Assembly (NCBI RefSeq): GCF_001645385.1 | Contig: NZ_LVHI01000014.1 | Location: 30,244 to 94,243 of the forward strand | Source: Rhodococcoides kyotonense | GTDB taxonomy: Bacteria; Actinomycetota; Actinomycetes; Mycobacteriales; Mycobacteriaceae | Direction: 5' to 3' | Length of the DNA: 64,000 bases | Part shown: piece after piece, positions 39,101-47,154 of the stretch | Numbering within the stretch: the first letter of the stretch is position 1 | Layout of the letters: each line of letters starts with the position of its first letter | Notes under the pieces: generated by a model | Told to the model about the DNA's origin: nothing | What the model saw: the letters and a program-made list of their open reading frames with translations, nothing else | The model's database searches: none | Position numbers and translations under genes: made by a program

Positions 39101-42100
39101 GACTCCGTACTTCTCGACGAGATGCCGGGCGACGAGGGTGCCGATCGTTCCCGTTCCGCCGGTGATCAGCACCGTTCCGTCCGGCCCGAAAGCAGTGGGT
39201 ACGGCGTCGTCGACGACGGACTGCGATGCCAGCATCGGGGCCAGCAGGACGCCGCCGCGCATTGCGAGCTGACTTTCGTTGCAGGACAACGCGGCCGACA
39301 GGACCGATTCGTCCGGATCGCCGTCCAGGTCCACCATCGTGATCCGATCGGGATGCTCGTGCTGCACCGCACTGATCAGCCCCCAGACAGGCGCCATCGC
39401 CAGGTCGTCGATCGAGTCGGTGTCCCGGGCGCACACCGCCTGCAGTGTCGTGATCAGAAGTTCGGTCCCGGCCAGTCCGTCGTCGCGGAGCCACTCCTGT
39501 ACCGCCGACAGTGCGGCGTGGACGCTGTCGTGCGCTCTGGTGGGTGTGTCGTCACCGTCGACCGTGCGCAGATCCAGTTGCAGAACACGGCCGCCTGCAT
39601 CTGCCCCGGCCAACGCGTCGAACAGGTCGATGGACTGTCGCACAGTCGCATTCGTCATCCCGACCGGTAGCCACTCCACGCGGTAAAGGCTGCCCGTCGT
39701 GCCGAGCGTCGGTGCGGTGTCGGTGATGGGTCGTAGCGTCAGGCTGCCGACGGTCAGAACCGGTTGCCCGGTGACGTCGTACACCGCCACCCGGTACCGT
39801 TCCGGCCCGATCGGCATGACGTGAACCCTGGCCGCGGTGGCACCCTCGGCGTGCAACCGCACGTCGTTCCACGCGAACGGCAATCGGACACCGGGGGCGG
39901 GGGCGGGAGTGGAGCCTGCAGGAACGACCTGGGGAGGAGTGGTGCCTGTCGTCGCCTCGGCTAGCGCGATGACGTGCAGCGTCGCATCGAGCAGTGCAGG
40001 GTGAATTCCGTACCCGGCGACCGCGTCGGCGGCGTCGTCCACGTTCAGCACCACATCCCCGAACAACTCGTCGCCGCGTCGCCACGCACGACGCAGCCCT
40101 CGGAACAGCGGGCCGTACTCGTAGCCTGTCGTGTCGAGGGCGTCGTACATGCCGTCGATGTCGACCGGGTCGGCGTCGGGTGGCCAGGGCTGTTCGTCCC
40201 CGTCGTCGAACGTCGTTCCAGCGCTCATCGTTCCGGTCGCATGCATCGTCCACGGATGGTCCGAAGACGCGGTGACGGGCCGCGAATGCACCGCAACGGT
40301 CGACGACCCGCTACCCGGGGCACCCTGCACGGATACCTGCACCGCGACCTCGCCGTCGGCCGGGACGACGAGGGGCACCGCAACGACGAGGTCGTCGATC
40401 CGGTCGCACCCGACGCGTTGGCCCACATGCAGCGCCAGTTCGACGAACGCCGTGCCGGGAAGCAGAAGTGTGCCGTTCACGCCGTGGTCCGCGAGCCACG
40501 GAAGTCGGTGCGACGACAGCACTCCGGTCGCGACGACGCCACTCCCGTCACCGAGAACCATCGAGGCAGCCAGCATCGGATGTCCACCCGGATCCACACC
40601 GGCCGATGTGACGTCCCCGTCGGGCACGACGGCATCGAGCCAGAAACGGCGGTGCTGAAACGCGTAGGTGGGGAGATCGATCCAGTCGTGCGTCGCGCGA
40701 CGCGCCCAGTCGATCTTGTCGAAGTCGATGTCGATGCCGTTCACATGCGCTTCGGCGAGTGCGGATGTGAACCGACGCAGGCCTGCGCGGTCGCGTCGCA
40801 AAGTGCCGACCGCCTTCCCGGAGACACCGGCCGAGTCCAGGGTCTCCTGCAGCGCCGCGGCCAGGATCGGGTGCGGCGCGACTTCGACGAACTGGCGGTA
40901 CCCCTGTGCTGCAAGAGTTCTCACCGCGTCCTCGAATCGGACGGTGTGACGGAGGTTGCGATACCAGTACTGTCCGCTCAACTCGGCACCGTCGACGACC
41001 CCGCCTGTCACGGACGACACGAACGGGATGCCGCTCCGCACGGGCATCACCGATGCCAACGCGTCCTGGATCGGCTCGCGCAGAACAGACACGTCCGCGT
41101 GGTGCGACGCGTAATCGACCGCGAGCCTTTTGGCCTGAATGCCTCGGCTCTGCCACTCCGCGACGAGCGTGTCGAGCTCGTCGCCGTGTCCGGACACCAC
41201 CGTGGCCGTCGGGCCGTTGACGGCAGCGACTTCCACACTGGACGAACGTCTTTCGAGATCGGCCCGCACGTCGCCGGCCGGCAGCGCCACCGAGGCCATC
41301 CCGCCGCGTCGGTCGGCGGACGAGAAGATCACTGCACTGCGTGCCGCCACCACCAGTGCCGCGTCGGGAAGGGTGAGGGCGCCCGCCACGTGGGCCGCGG
41401 CGATCTCACCTTGCGAATGCCCCACCACCGCAGCAGGTTCGACGCCGTAGGACTGCCACATCCGAGCCAACGACACCATGACGGCGAACAGAGCGGGCTG
41501 GACGACATCGACGCGATCGAGCAATTCTGCGTCGTTCAACGCGTCGAGAACCGAGACGGTCATGTAGGGCTGCAGCGCTTCTGCGCAGTCGTGCATCGCG
41601 GCGGCGAACACCGCGGACGATTCGATCAATTCGGTTGCCATTCCGACCCATTGGGCGCCTTGACCGGGGAAGACGAACACGGGCCGGTCACCTGCGTCGT
41701 GCGCAGCGCCGAGGACGAGGCTCGGGTGCGGGTCACCGCGCGCCACCGCGTCGAGACCACCGAGTAGCTCGTCGGTCGTGGTGCCCACCAGCGCAGCTCG
41801 CCGATCGAAGCGGGCGCGGCCGCGGATCAGCGATGCCGCCACGGCCGCTGGGTCGTGATCGGGCCCGACTGCTGCGCGCAACCGGGCAGCTTGATCGCGC
41901 AGTGCCGCGTCGGTGTGTCCGGACAGTACCCAGGCGACAGGGTCGTCGAGCGTCTCGCCGGACACGGCGTCGACAGCGGGAGGTTCTTCGAGGACCACGT
42001 GCGCATTGGTGCCGCTGATGCCGAACGACGACACCGCTGCCCGACGCGGCCTGCCGGTCTCGGGCCAGGGCACGGGTTCTTCGAGAAGCCTCACGCCACC

Positions 42101-43360
42101 GGACGACCAATCGACGTGCGGCGTCGGCGCGTCGACGTGCAGCGTCTGGGGCAGCACACCGTGCCGCATCGCCATGATCATCTTGATGACGCCCGCGGCA
42201 CCCGCCGCGGCCTGTGTGTGTCCGAGGTTCGATTTGACCGACCCGAGCCACAACGGGCTCTCGCGGCGGGTGCGGCCGTAGGTGGCGAGGAGAGCCTGCG
42301 CTTCGATCGGATCGCCCAACGTCGTTCCGGTGCCGTGTGCTTCGACGACGTCGACGTCCTCCGGTCGAAGCTCGGCGCCCGCGAGCGCCTGCGCGATGAC
42401 ACGTTGTTGCGCTTGCCCGTTCGGTGCGGTCAGTCCGTTGCTCGCGCCGTCCTGGTTCACCGAACTACCGCGCACGACGGCGAGTATCCGACGACCGTGG
42501 CGCTTCGCGTCGGACAGCCGCTCGAGAGCGATCATCGCCGCGCCCTCGCCCCACGCGGTGCCGTCGGCGGCTGCGGAGAACGCCTTGCATCTGCCGTCAC
42601 GCGCGAGGCCGCGCTGGCGGCTGAACTCGACGAACACGGCAGGCGTCGCCATGATCGTCGCTCCGCCTGCGAGCGCGAGTGCGCAGTCACCGCTGCGTAA
42701 CGCCTGTGCCGCCAGATGCAGGGACACGAGCGACGACGAGCATGCCGTGTCGACGGTGACGGCGGGCCCGGTGAGCCCGAGGCTGTACGCGATACGGCCC
42801 GACGCGACGCTCATCGCATTGCCGGTGATGAAGTAGCCCTGTAGTTCCTCGGGCGGCATTCCGCCGACGCGCGAGGCGTAGTCGATTCCGGACAATCCGG
42901 TGAACACGCCGACCTGTCGGCCGTGCACCGATCTGGGGTCTATGCCCGCATGTTCGAGGGTCTCCCAGCTGGTCTCGAGCAGCGCGCGTTGTTGCGGATC
43001 CATCGCGAGGGCCTCGCGTGGCGAGATGCCGAACACCTCGGGGTCGAAGCCGGCGGGATCGTCGAGGAAGCTGCCGCGCACGGTGTACGTCGTGCCACCG
43101 TGTTCGCCTGTCGGGTCGTACAGCGCCGACGACGGCCATCCGCGGTCGTCGGGGAAGTCGGAGACGGTGTCGCGACCCGATTCGACCAGGTTCCACAGGT
43201 CGTCGGGTGATCGAACTCCGCCGGGGAAGCGGCATCCGAGGCCGATGACGGCGATCGGTTCGCGGGTCGCGTCCTCGGCGTCGCGCAGCTTCTCCCGGGC
43301 TTGGTACAGCTCGGCGGTGACCTTCTTCAGATAGTCCAGCAGCGTCGTTCGATCGGCCAC
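33143..43360 (-). CDS. Bimodular type I polyketide synthase
   Basis: 3405-residue modular PKS. Order: N-terminal coiled-coil docking region (about 1-35); module 1 KS (Cys207 in DTACSSS), AT (Ser649 in GHSQGE), DH (His959 in HGVNGTLLLP), KR (Tyr1532), ACP (Ser1694); module 2 KS (Cys1925), AT (Ser2368 in GHSIGE), degenerate DH, KR (Tyr3133), ACP (Ser3297); C-terminal docking-like tail ending EILDLIDRGL. AT1 carries YASH, indicating methylmalonyl-CoA; AT2 carries RAFH, close to the malonyl HAFH. The KRs have LDD and VDD motifs (B type). DH2 has Asp2660 where the catalytic His should be. Module 1 should make an alpha-methyl double bond and module 2 a beta-hydroxyl. No loading module, ER or thioesterase. 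GTG 43360 follows GGAGGG. Confidence 0.93.
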   Translation of the reverse strand: MADRTTLLDYLKKVTAELYQAREKLRDAEDATREPIAVIGLGCRFPGGVRSPDDLWNLVESGRDTVSDFPDDRGWPSSALYDPTGEHGGTTYTVRGSFLDDPAGFDPEVFGISPREALAMDPQQRALLETSWETLEHAGIDPRSVHGRQVGVFTGLSGIDYASRVGGMPPEELQGYFITGNAMSVASGRIAYSLGLTGPAVTVDTACSSSLVSLHLAAQALRSGDCALALAGGATIMATPAVFVEFSRQRGLARDGRCKAFSAAADGTAWGEGAAMIALERLSDAKRHGRRILAVVRGSSVNQDGASNGLTAPNGQAQQRVIAQALAGAELRPEDVDVVEAHGTGTTLGDPIEAQALLATYGRTRRESPLWLGSVKSNLGHTQAAAGAAGVIKMIMAMRHGVLPQTLHVDAPTPHVDWSSGGVRLLEEPVPWPETGRPRRAAVSSFGISGTNAHVVLEEPPAVDAVSGETLDDPVAWVLSGHTDAALRDQAARLRAAVGPDHDPAAVAASLIRGRARFDRRAALVGTTTDELLGGLDAVARGDPHPSLVLGAAHDAGDRPVFVFPGQGAQWVGMATELIESSAVFAAAMHDCAEALQPYMTVSVLDALNDAELLDRVDVVQPALFAVMVSLARMWQSYGVEPAAVVGHSQGEIAAAHVAGALTLPDAALVVAARSAVIFSSADRRGGMASVALPAGDVRADLERRSSSVEVAAVNGPTATVVSGHGDELDTLVAEWQSRGIQAKRLAVDYASHHADVSVLREPIQDALASVMPVRSGIPFVSSVTGGVVDGAELSGQYWYRNLRHTVRFEDAVRTLAAQGYRQFVEVAPHPILAAALQETLDSAGVSGKAVGTLRRDRAGLRRFTSALAEAHVNGIDIDFDKIDWARRATHDWIDLPTYAFQHRRFWLDAVVPDGDVTSAGVDPGGHPMLAASMVLGDGSGVVATGVLSSHRLPWLADHGVNGTLLLPGTAFVELALHVGQRVGCDRIDDLVVAVPLVVPADGEVAVQVSVQGAPGSGSSTVAVHSRPVTASSDHPWTMHATGTMSAGTTFDDGDEQPWPPDADPVDIDGMYDALDTTGYEYGPLFRGLRRAWRRGDELFGDVVLNVDDAADAVAGYGIHPALLDATLHVIALAEATTGTTPPQVVPAGSTPAPAPGVRLPFAWNDVRLHAEGATAARVHVMPIGPERYRVAVYDVTGQPVLTVGSLTLRPITDTAPTLGTTGSLYRVEWLPVGMTNATVRQSIDLFDALAGADAGGRVLQLDLRTVDGDDTPTRAHDSVHAALSAVQEWLRDDGLAGTELLITTLQAVCARDTDSIDDLAMAPVWGLISAVQHEHPDRITMVDLDGDPDESVLSAALSCNESQLAMRGGVLLAPMLASQSVVDDAVPTAFGPDGTVLITGGTGTIGTLVARHLVEKYGVRKLVLVGRHEHRLAPDIPDAEVRVVACDVADRDAVAAMLDGIDDLVGVIHAAGVLDDATAQALTGEQLDRVMRPKVDGAWNLHDLTKGRDLQAFVLFSSAAGILGAAGQANYAAANVFLDGLAQHRRARGLHAVAMAWGLWDTPSAMTSHLSETDLSRLHRVGMDTIDRASGLALFDAALAVDRPLIAPLRLSKRTAASGAAPPILRRVLGLRRRTAASESPTGLAEELASLDADARHLRVLDLVTTHVAAVLGHEGKGDIDPERAFKNLGFDSLTAVQLRNDLASATGVTLAATVVFDHPTADALARELEAQVLGISTAVPQEKRSRRHDIPIAIVGMACRYPGGVTEPEDLWRLVRDGRNVAGPYPNNRGWILGDVYDPDPAKPGTTYMKEGGFLYDADEFDAAFFGISPREAVAMDPQHRQLLERAWEALESAGIPPDAPGLEDTGVFVGMMGSDYGFHLMSQRNVDAEGYLMTGTSNSVASGRISYTLGFTGPAVTVDTACSSSLVAMHLASRALRDGECSLALAGGATVMATPGVLVEFSRQRGLAADGHCKPFSDRADGTGLSEGSAMVVLERLDDARRNGHPVLAVVRGSAVNQDGASNGLTAPNGPSQERVIRQALADARLTPADIDAVEAHGTGTTLGDPIEAQALIATYGQDRHDDPLWLGSIKSNIGHTQAAAGIAGVIKMVMAMRHGTLPRSLYGDTPTRVVDWTAGDVRLLGEEVPWPSNGRPRRAGVSSFGISGTNAHMILEQPPNFSTAETSTAAPLVWVLSGKTVDAMRAQAANLMQFLETEDSPSPADIAYTLATGRPAFAHRAAIVGDDLADLRAGLASVAAGAAAPNVLEGSRIRGKSAMMFTGQGAQRLGMGARSYEMFPVFAAAMDDVCDALDEHLDMPVREVMWGSDAGLLDRTEFTQPALFAVESALYALLRSWGLAPDCLIGHSIGEITAAYASGMLDLSDAAALVTARGKSMQSTEPGAMIAVRARAEDVDAIVDGRIDVAGINGVQSLVLAGPVHEIDSVAEDLKEKDITVTRLRVERAFHSSLMDPILDDFGRTAAGLSLRVPSIPLVSNVTGRVGDVAGPNYWARHVREPVRFHDGMRALDELGVTTVIEVGPGSVLTALAAEVVPNAIATLPTDDEPHDVMRALASSFVWGASIDWDAVLPGCTRVELPTYAFQRRSFWPTPARGFAGEPADLGLNDAGHPLLGTQLELDDGTVVFTGQLSLQRDPWLVDDRTLLPAAIVELMLHAAGTVGFDSIRTLALHEPVEFPASGTVSIRVVVVPADDDGSRTVTLSTAETVHATSTLVDVVNVVQGDTDSADAFAVTLDDGIDADGYGVHPLLLQGALDAVGESPTGLTGIALGKTGASTVTVSRTAEGLRLHADDGEPVLTVDAVRVAPEDGRVGSARRLHHTVWIPVESTVVVHERSSRRLMIASTADVESAHTQCARVLTELQDDMTNTDGPLVVVTRGAMAVGPDDRVDPAAAAVWGLVGSAQNENPGRTVLLDVDDPSDLDAVVDVAVATGEPQVAVREGALFAPRVRRLDAEEQSSDTVLDRDGTVLITGGTGTLGTLVARHLVEQHGVRHLILTSRRGPKADNAEDLRRELTSAGANVDILACDVADYEAAAALLDAVRADHPLTAVVHAAGVVDDATLSSLTAEKLDAVLRPKADAAWNLHRLTEGMDLQAFVLFSSLAGVLGAPGQGNYAAANMFLDALALRRHREGLPATSIQWGMWEPPSAMTAELGPIDRARASRTGMIALRESEGLALFDSAVASGEPVVAAVRLDRSVSEVPPLFRGLVRQARAPQVASDVHGSGPDAWAETLAERTVPEQRHLMLDLVRAAAATVLGYETADSVDPDQAFKELGFDSLAAVALRNQLGATTGLRLPPTVVFDHPSSRAVADFLRSELMPDPVTAALADVERLRAAVSEVSDDSRAQIAERLSALLADLGPTPDATVDRIHAATSDEILDLIDRGL

Positions 43361-43479
43361 GTCGCCCTCCCACACCGACAGCCGTGGACCTCCCCCGATA
43401 GTCCCCGAATTCTCGAAGAATCGAGTCTATCCGCGGGAGTCGGCGACGACGGCCGGAACGGGAAAAGCCGCGAGCGACC
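43361..43479. promoter_or_regulatory. Presumed PKS promoter region
   Basis: About 120 bases between the PKS start and palindromic repeat copy 5. No convincing -10/-35 pair was identified, though an AT-richer stretch (GAATTCTCGAAGAATCGAG) lies at 43408-43426 and includes a short inverted repeat TTCTCGAAGAA. Confidence 0.3.
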
Positions 43480-43556
43480 CGTGCGTGCGAATGTATAGAG
43501 GGCCAGGAGCGAAGCCTGCGGAGCGACCAGAAGGCGCCACTACATTCGCACGCACG
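43480..43556. repeat. Palindromic stop-proximal repeat, copy 5, enlarged loop
   Basis: The arms are the family sequence (43480-43495 and 43541-43556, 16 bp perfect), but the loop is 45 bases instead of 2-4. The loop segment 43500-43538 resembles the dispersed repeat at 4234-4271. The element lies 5 bases past the LLM oxidoreductase stop on the minus strand. Confidence 0.8.
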
Positions 43557-43561
43557 TGCAG

Positions 43562-44533
43562 CTACGCCGACGCGTTACGCAGCTTCTCCAGCAGCGGCCC
43601 TGCCGCCTCGGCCAGGAATCGCTCCTGCGTCTCCCCGCCGACCTGTACGAGTGCGATGTCGGTGAACCCGGCCTCCCAGTACGGCTTGACCGCGTCGACG
43701 ATGGCGTCCAGATCCGGACCGCACGGGATGGTCTCGGCCACGTCCTCCTGGCGGACGAACTGCGTCGCCCCTGCGAAGCCTGCGGTCGTCGGCAGGTCGG
43801 CGTTGACGGCCCATCCACCGGCGAACCAGCGGAACTTGTCGTGCGCCCGTTCGATGGCCGCGTCCTTGTCCGGATCCCACGAGATCGGAATCTGACCGAT
43901 CGTGCGCGACGGCCCGTCGTGGTGATCGGCCCATCCCTTGACCAGATCGGGGTTCGACTCGACGGCGATGAGGTGGTCGGCGTAGGCCGCGAACCGCTCG
44001 ATCGACTTCTCACCGGACACCGCGATGCCGATGGGGACGCCGTTCTCGGGCAGGTCCCAGATCCGGGCGGAGTCGACGCGGAAGTGCTTTCCCTCGTAGG
44101 TGACGAGGCCGCCGGCGTGGAGCTTCTCGATGATTTCCAGCGCCTCGACGAACATGTCCTGACGCTTGTCGATGGACGGCCATCCCTCACCGACGACGTG
44201 CTCGTTGAGGTTCTCACCCGTGCCGAGGCCGAGCGTGAAGCGGCCGTCGGCGAGGATCTGCAGCGTCGCAGCCTTCTGGGCGACGACGGCGGGGTGATAC
44301 CGGATGATCGGGCACGTCACGTACGTCATCAGTTCGACGCGTTCGGTGGCCTGCGCGACGGCTCCCAGCGTGGTCCAGACATAGGGCGCGTGCCCCATCG
44401 AGGACAGCCACGGCGAGTAGTGGTCGCTGGCGACCTCGAAGTCGAAGCCGACGTTCTCGGCTTCGACGGCGTATTTCACCAGGTCTTTGGGCCCGGCCTG
44501 CTCGGTCATCAGTGTGTAGCCGAAATTGGTCAT
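43562..44533 (-). CDS. LLM-class F420-dependent oxidoreductase
   Basis: 323-residue luciferase-like TIM barrel of the F420-dependent group related to glucose-6-phosphate dehydrogenase Fgd. Typical segments are FDFEVASDHYSPWL, RVELMTYVTCPIIRYHPAVVAQ, and LGLGTGENLNEHV. It transfers hydride between F420 and an unknown substrate. AGGAG nine bases upstream fixes the ATG. It follows the SDR gene by 10 bases and is the last gene of the HAD-GH15-SDR-LLM run, with a palindromic repeat directly after the stop. Confidence 0.9.
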   Translation of the reverse strand: MTNFGYTLMTEQAGPKDLVKYAVEAENVGFDFEVASDHYSPWLSSMGHAPYVWTTLGAVAQATERVELMTYVTCPIIRYHPAVVAQKAATLQILADGRFTLGLGTGENLNEHVVGEGWPSIDKRQDMFVEALEIIEKLHAGGLVTYEGKHFRVDSARIWDLPENGVPIGIAVSGEKSIERFAAYADHLIAVESNPDLVKGWADHHDGPSRTIGQIPISWDPDKDAAIERAHDKFRWFAGGWAVNADLPTTAGFAGATQFVRQEDVAETIPCGPDLDAIVDAVKPYWEAGFTDIALVQVGGETQERFLAEAAGPLLEKLRNASA

Positions 44534-44543
44534 GACGTCTCTC

Positions 44544-45344
44544 CTAAATGGTTGCTACGGAACCGGAGTCGACCCGGTAGTTCGAACCGTTGACGAAACT
44601 CGCGCGATCGGAACACAGGAACACGACGACGGATGCCACTTCGTCGGGCTCGCCGCGTCGGCCCAATTCCATGAACGGGCGTTCTTCGGCGAGGAAGCCC
44701 TCGATGGCGCCCTTCCGGTCGGTGCCTTCTTCCTCGGCTCGCTTGTCCATCATCGCGTCGGTCATCGGCGTGTGGATGAACGCCGGTGACACGGCGTTGA
44801 CGAGCAATCCTCCCGACGCGTAACTGCGCGAGAGTCCCTTCGACAGCGCAAGTACGCCGGCTTTGGCTGCGCAGTAGGGCAATTCGTCGTCGTACGGCTG
44901 CACGGCGTCCTCGGACGTGAGCAGCACGATGCGGCCCCAGCCGCCGCGTCGCAACGCGGGAAGGAACGCGCGCAGCAATCTCACCGGCCCCATGAGGTCG
45001 ATGTCGATGGTGCTGGCCCACCCCTCTTCGTCGATTTCGTGGAACAGTCCTTGTGCGCCGGTGACTCCCGACGACTGCACCAGAATGTCGATGTCGCCGA
45101 CGGCTTTCTGCACGTTCGCCGCCAGGTCCTCGACCTCGGCGGTCTTGGTCACGTCTGCCGGGAATGCGAACAAGCGACCTTCGGGCGCGTCGAGTTCGTT
45201 CTTCGCTTTCTCCAGCTTGTCCGGGTCACGATCGCTCATGACGACGGTGGCGCCTTCTTCGAGAAGTAATTTCGCAGTGTGCCAACCGATTCCGGAATCG
45301 GCGCCGGTGACGAGCGCGGTACGTCCTTCGATACCCAGGTCCAT
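44544..45344 (-). CDS. Short-chain dehydrogenase/reductase
   Basis: 266-residue classical SDR. TGADSGIG is the NAD(P) glycine motif; the usual NNAG segment is replaced by QSSGV. The active-site region has LLTSED with the catalytic Ser, and YCAAK with Tyr and Lys. The C-terminus NGSNYRVDSGS is standard. D38-R39 after the second strand (MSDRDP) suggests NAD preference. Substrate unknown. It lies 28 bases after GH15 and 10 bases before the LLM gene, so it is part of the same operon. Confidence 0.88.
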   Translation of the reverse strand: MDLGIEGRTALVTGADSGIGWHTAKLLLEEGATVVMSDRDPDKLEKAKNELDAPEGRLFAFPADVTKTAEVEDLAANVQKAVGDIDILVQSSGVTGAQGLFHEIDEEGWASTIDIDLMGPVRLLRAFLPALRRGGWGRIVLLTSEDAVQPYDDELPYCAAKAGVLALSKGLSRSYASGGLLVNAVSPAFIHTPMTDAMMDKRAEEEGTDRKGAIEGFLAEERPFMELGRRGEPDEVASVVVFLCSDRASFVNGSNYRVDSGSVATI

Positions 45345-45372
45345 CAGATTCTCTGCTCCGATCGAAAAGTAG

Positions 45373-47154
45373 CTAGTTCGAGGTTGCGTCGTGCTCGTGC
45401 GCGATGGTCAGCGCTGCGTTCACGAGTGCGAGGTGGCTGAGCCCTTGCGGGAAGTTACCCAGGAACGACCCATCCGAAGCATCGATCATCTCGCTGTACA
45501 GACCGACGTCGTTGGACAGCTCGACCAGCTGATCCATCAATGCCTTCGCCTCGTCGTCGCGGCCGACGCACGACAACGCGGACACTCGCCAGAACGCGCA
45601 CGCGACGAAGGTGGCCTCTTCCTTGTCGACGCCGCTGTAGCGATAGAGCAGCGGGCCGACGCCGAGTTCGTCGCCGAGCGCGTCGATGGTCGACGACAGG
45701 CGTTCGCCGCGGTCGTAATTCATCTCTGCCGCAAGGAGGACGGATGCGTCGAGACTGTTCGAGCCCGGGTAGGCCATGTACGCCTGCCGTTCGTCCGACC
45801 AGCACTCGTTCTCGATGAAGTCTCGGATGCGTTCCTTCTCCGCCCGCCACCGGTCCGGCACGCCGGGGATCTGTCCCAGCTCGGCGAGGTGCACAGCGCA
45901 GTCGAGCGCCTGCCAGCATCCGAGCTTGGAGTTGGTGTAGTGGTGTTCCTCCTCGAGCTCCCAGATTCCCGCGTCGCGACGCTGCCAGGAGTCGCACGCC
46001 TCGTCGGCGATCGTCGCCAACAGGCGTCCGGTGTCGGCGTCGAGAATGTTGCCGCCGTCGACGTAGAGGCGAACGATGGAGAACAGATCACCGAATATGC
46101 CCAGCTGCAACTGGCCGGCTGCTCGGTTGCCGTTCACGACGGGTCCGATTCCGCGCCATCCGGGTATGTCCGGCTTCTCGGTTCCGCCAGGGGCGTCTCC
46201 GCCGAGGGTGTAGAACACGCCGACGAGGGGGTCGTTGGCACGAATCACCTTCAGCAGCCACGCGACCGCACCGTGCACTTCTTCGCGCATCCCGAATCTC
46301 AACATCGCGCGGATCGTGTACGCGGTGTCGCGCACCCAGGCATAGCGGTAGTCCCAGTTCTTGCCTCCGGTCCTGTTCTCCGGGAGCGACGTCGTCGCCG
46401 CAGCTGCGATGGCCCCGGACGGCGCGTGCAGCAACAGTTTCAGGGCGAGCGCACTGCGTTCGACGTGTTCGGTCCACGGCCCGTCGTAAGAGAATTCCTC
46501 GGACCAGACGCGCCAGTTGCCGATGGTCCGATCCACGCGCTCGGCGACCTTGACCGGTTCGGGCAGGTGCAGCGGCTCGTTCTCGGTTGCGACGAGCCCG
46601 ACGAGATGCCGTGAGTCCGGCGAGGTGGTGAAAGTGCCTCCGACGCTCTGCGATTCGATCGTCACGTCGTCGGCGTTCAGTGTTCGCATCGCCATCGTCA
46701 CGCCGTCCGCGCGGAGTACCGTCCCGTAGGCGGTGTCGTATGCCCACGGCGACGTCATTCCCATCATCGTGCCCGGAGCCGCGCGCCACCGCATCTCGAC
46801 CGCTCCGTCGATCCCGTCGATCCGACGAGCCAGTTCGACCCACGGAAGACGTCCTGCCACACCGGTATTGAGCGAATCGAGGACGCGCACCGATCCGCTG
46901 CGAGTCGTGTAGATCGTCGACAACACGTTGGTGCCGTCGACGAAATCACGTTCGACGGTGAAGTCCTCCGCCGGCGCCAGCGCGAAGCAGCCGCCGTGCT
47001 CGGCATCGAGCAGGGCCGCGAACGGGGGAGGCGAATCGAGGTTGGGAAGTGGAAGCCAGTCGATTCGGCCGTCGTCGGCGATCATCGCGACGGTGCGCCC
47101 GTCCCCGATTGCCGCGTAGTTCTCGATGCCTGTGTAGCCCTGCTGACGACTCAT
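45373..47154 (-). CDS. Glycoside hydrolase family 15 protein
   Basis: 593-residue GH15 enzyme, the family of glucoamylases and of actinobacterial trehalases. An N-terminal beta-sandwich (YTGIENYAAIGDGRTVAMI to about 240) is followed by an alpha/alpha barrel with WDYRYAWVRDTAYTI, EEEHHYTNSKLGCWQALD and GNFPQGLSHLALVNAAL. Acidic residues in the RD and EE segments are the likely catalytic acid and base. The ATG at 47154 overlaps the HAD stop (ATGA); a much longer arginine-rich extension was discarded. Trehalose or an alpha-glucan oligosaccharide is the plausible substrate. Confidence 0.9.
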   Translation of the reverse strand: MSRQQGYTGIENYAAIGDGRTVAMIADDGRIDWLPLPNLDSPPPFAALLDAEHGGCFALAPAEDFTVERDFVDGTNVLSTIYTTRSGSVRVLDSLNTGVAGRLPWVELARRIDGIDGAVEMRWRAAPGTMMGMTSPWAYDTAYGTVLRADGVTMAMRTLNADDVTIESQSVGGTFTTSPDSRHLVGLVATENEPLHLPEPVKVAERVDRTIGNWRVWSEEFSYDGPWTEHVERSALALKLLLHAPSGAIAAAATTSLPENRTGGKNWDYRYAWVRDTAYTIRAMLRFGMREEVHGAVAWLLKVIRANDPLVGVFYTLGGDAPGGTEKPDIPGWRGIGPVVNGNRAAGQLQLGIFGDLFSIVRLYVDGGNILDADTGRLLATIADEACDSWQRRDAGIWELEEEHHYTNSKLGCWQALDCAVHLAELGQIPGVPDRWRAEKERIRDFIENECWSDERQAYMAYPGSNSLDASVLLAAEMNYDRGERLSSTIDALGDELGVGPLLYRYSGVDKEEATFVACAFWRVSALSCVGRDDEAKALMDQLVELSNDVGLYSEMIDASDGSFLGNFPQGLSHLALVNAALTIAHEHDATSN

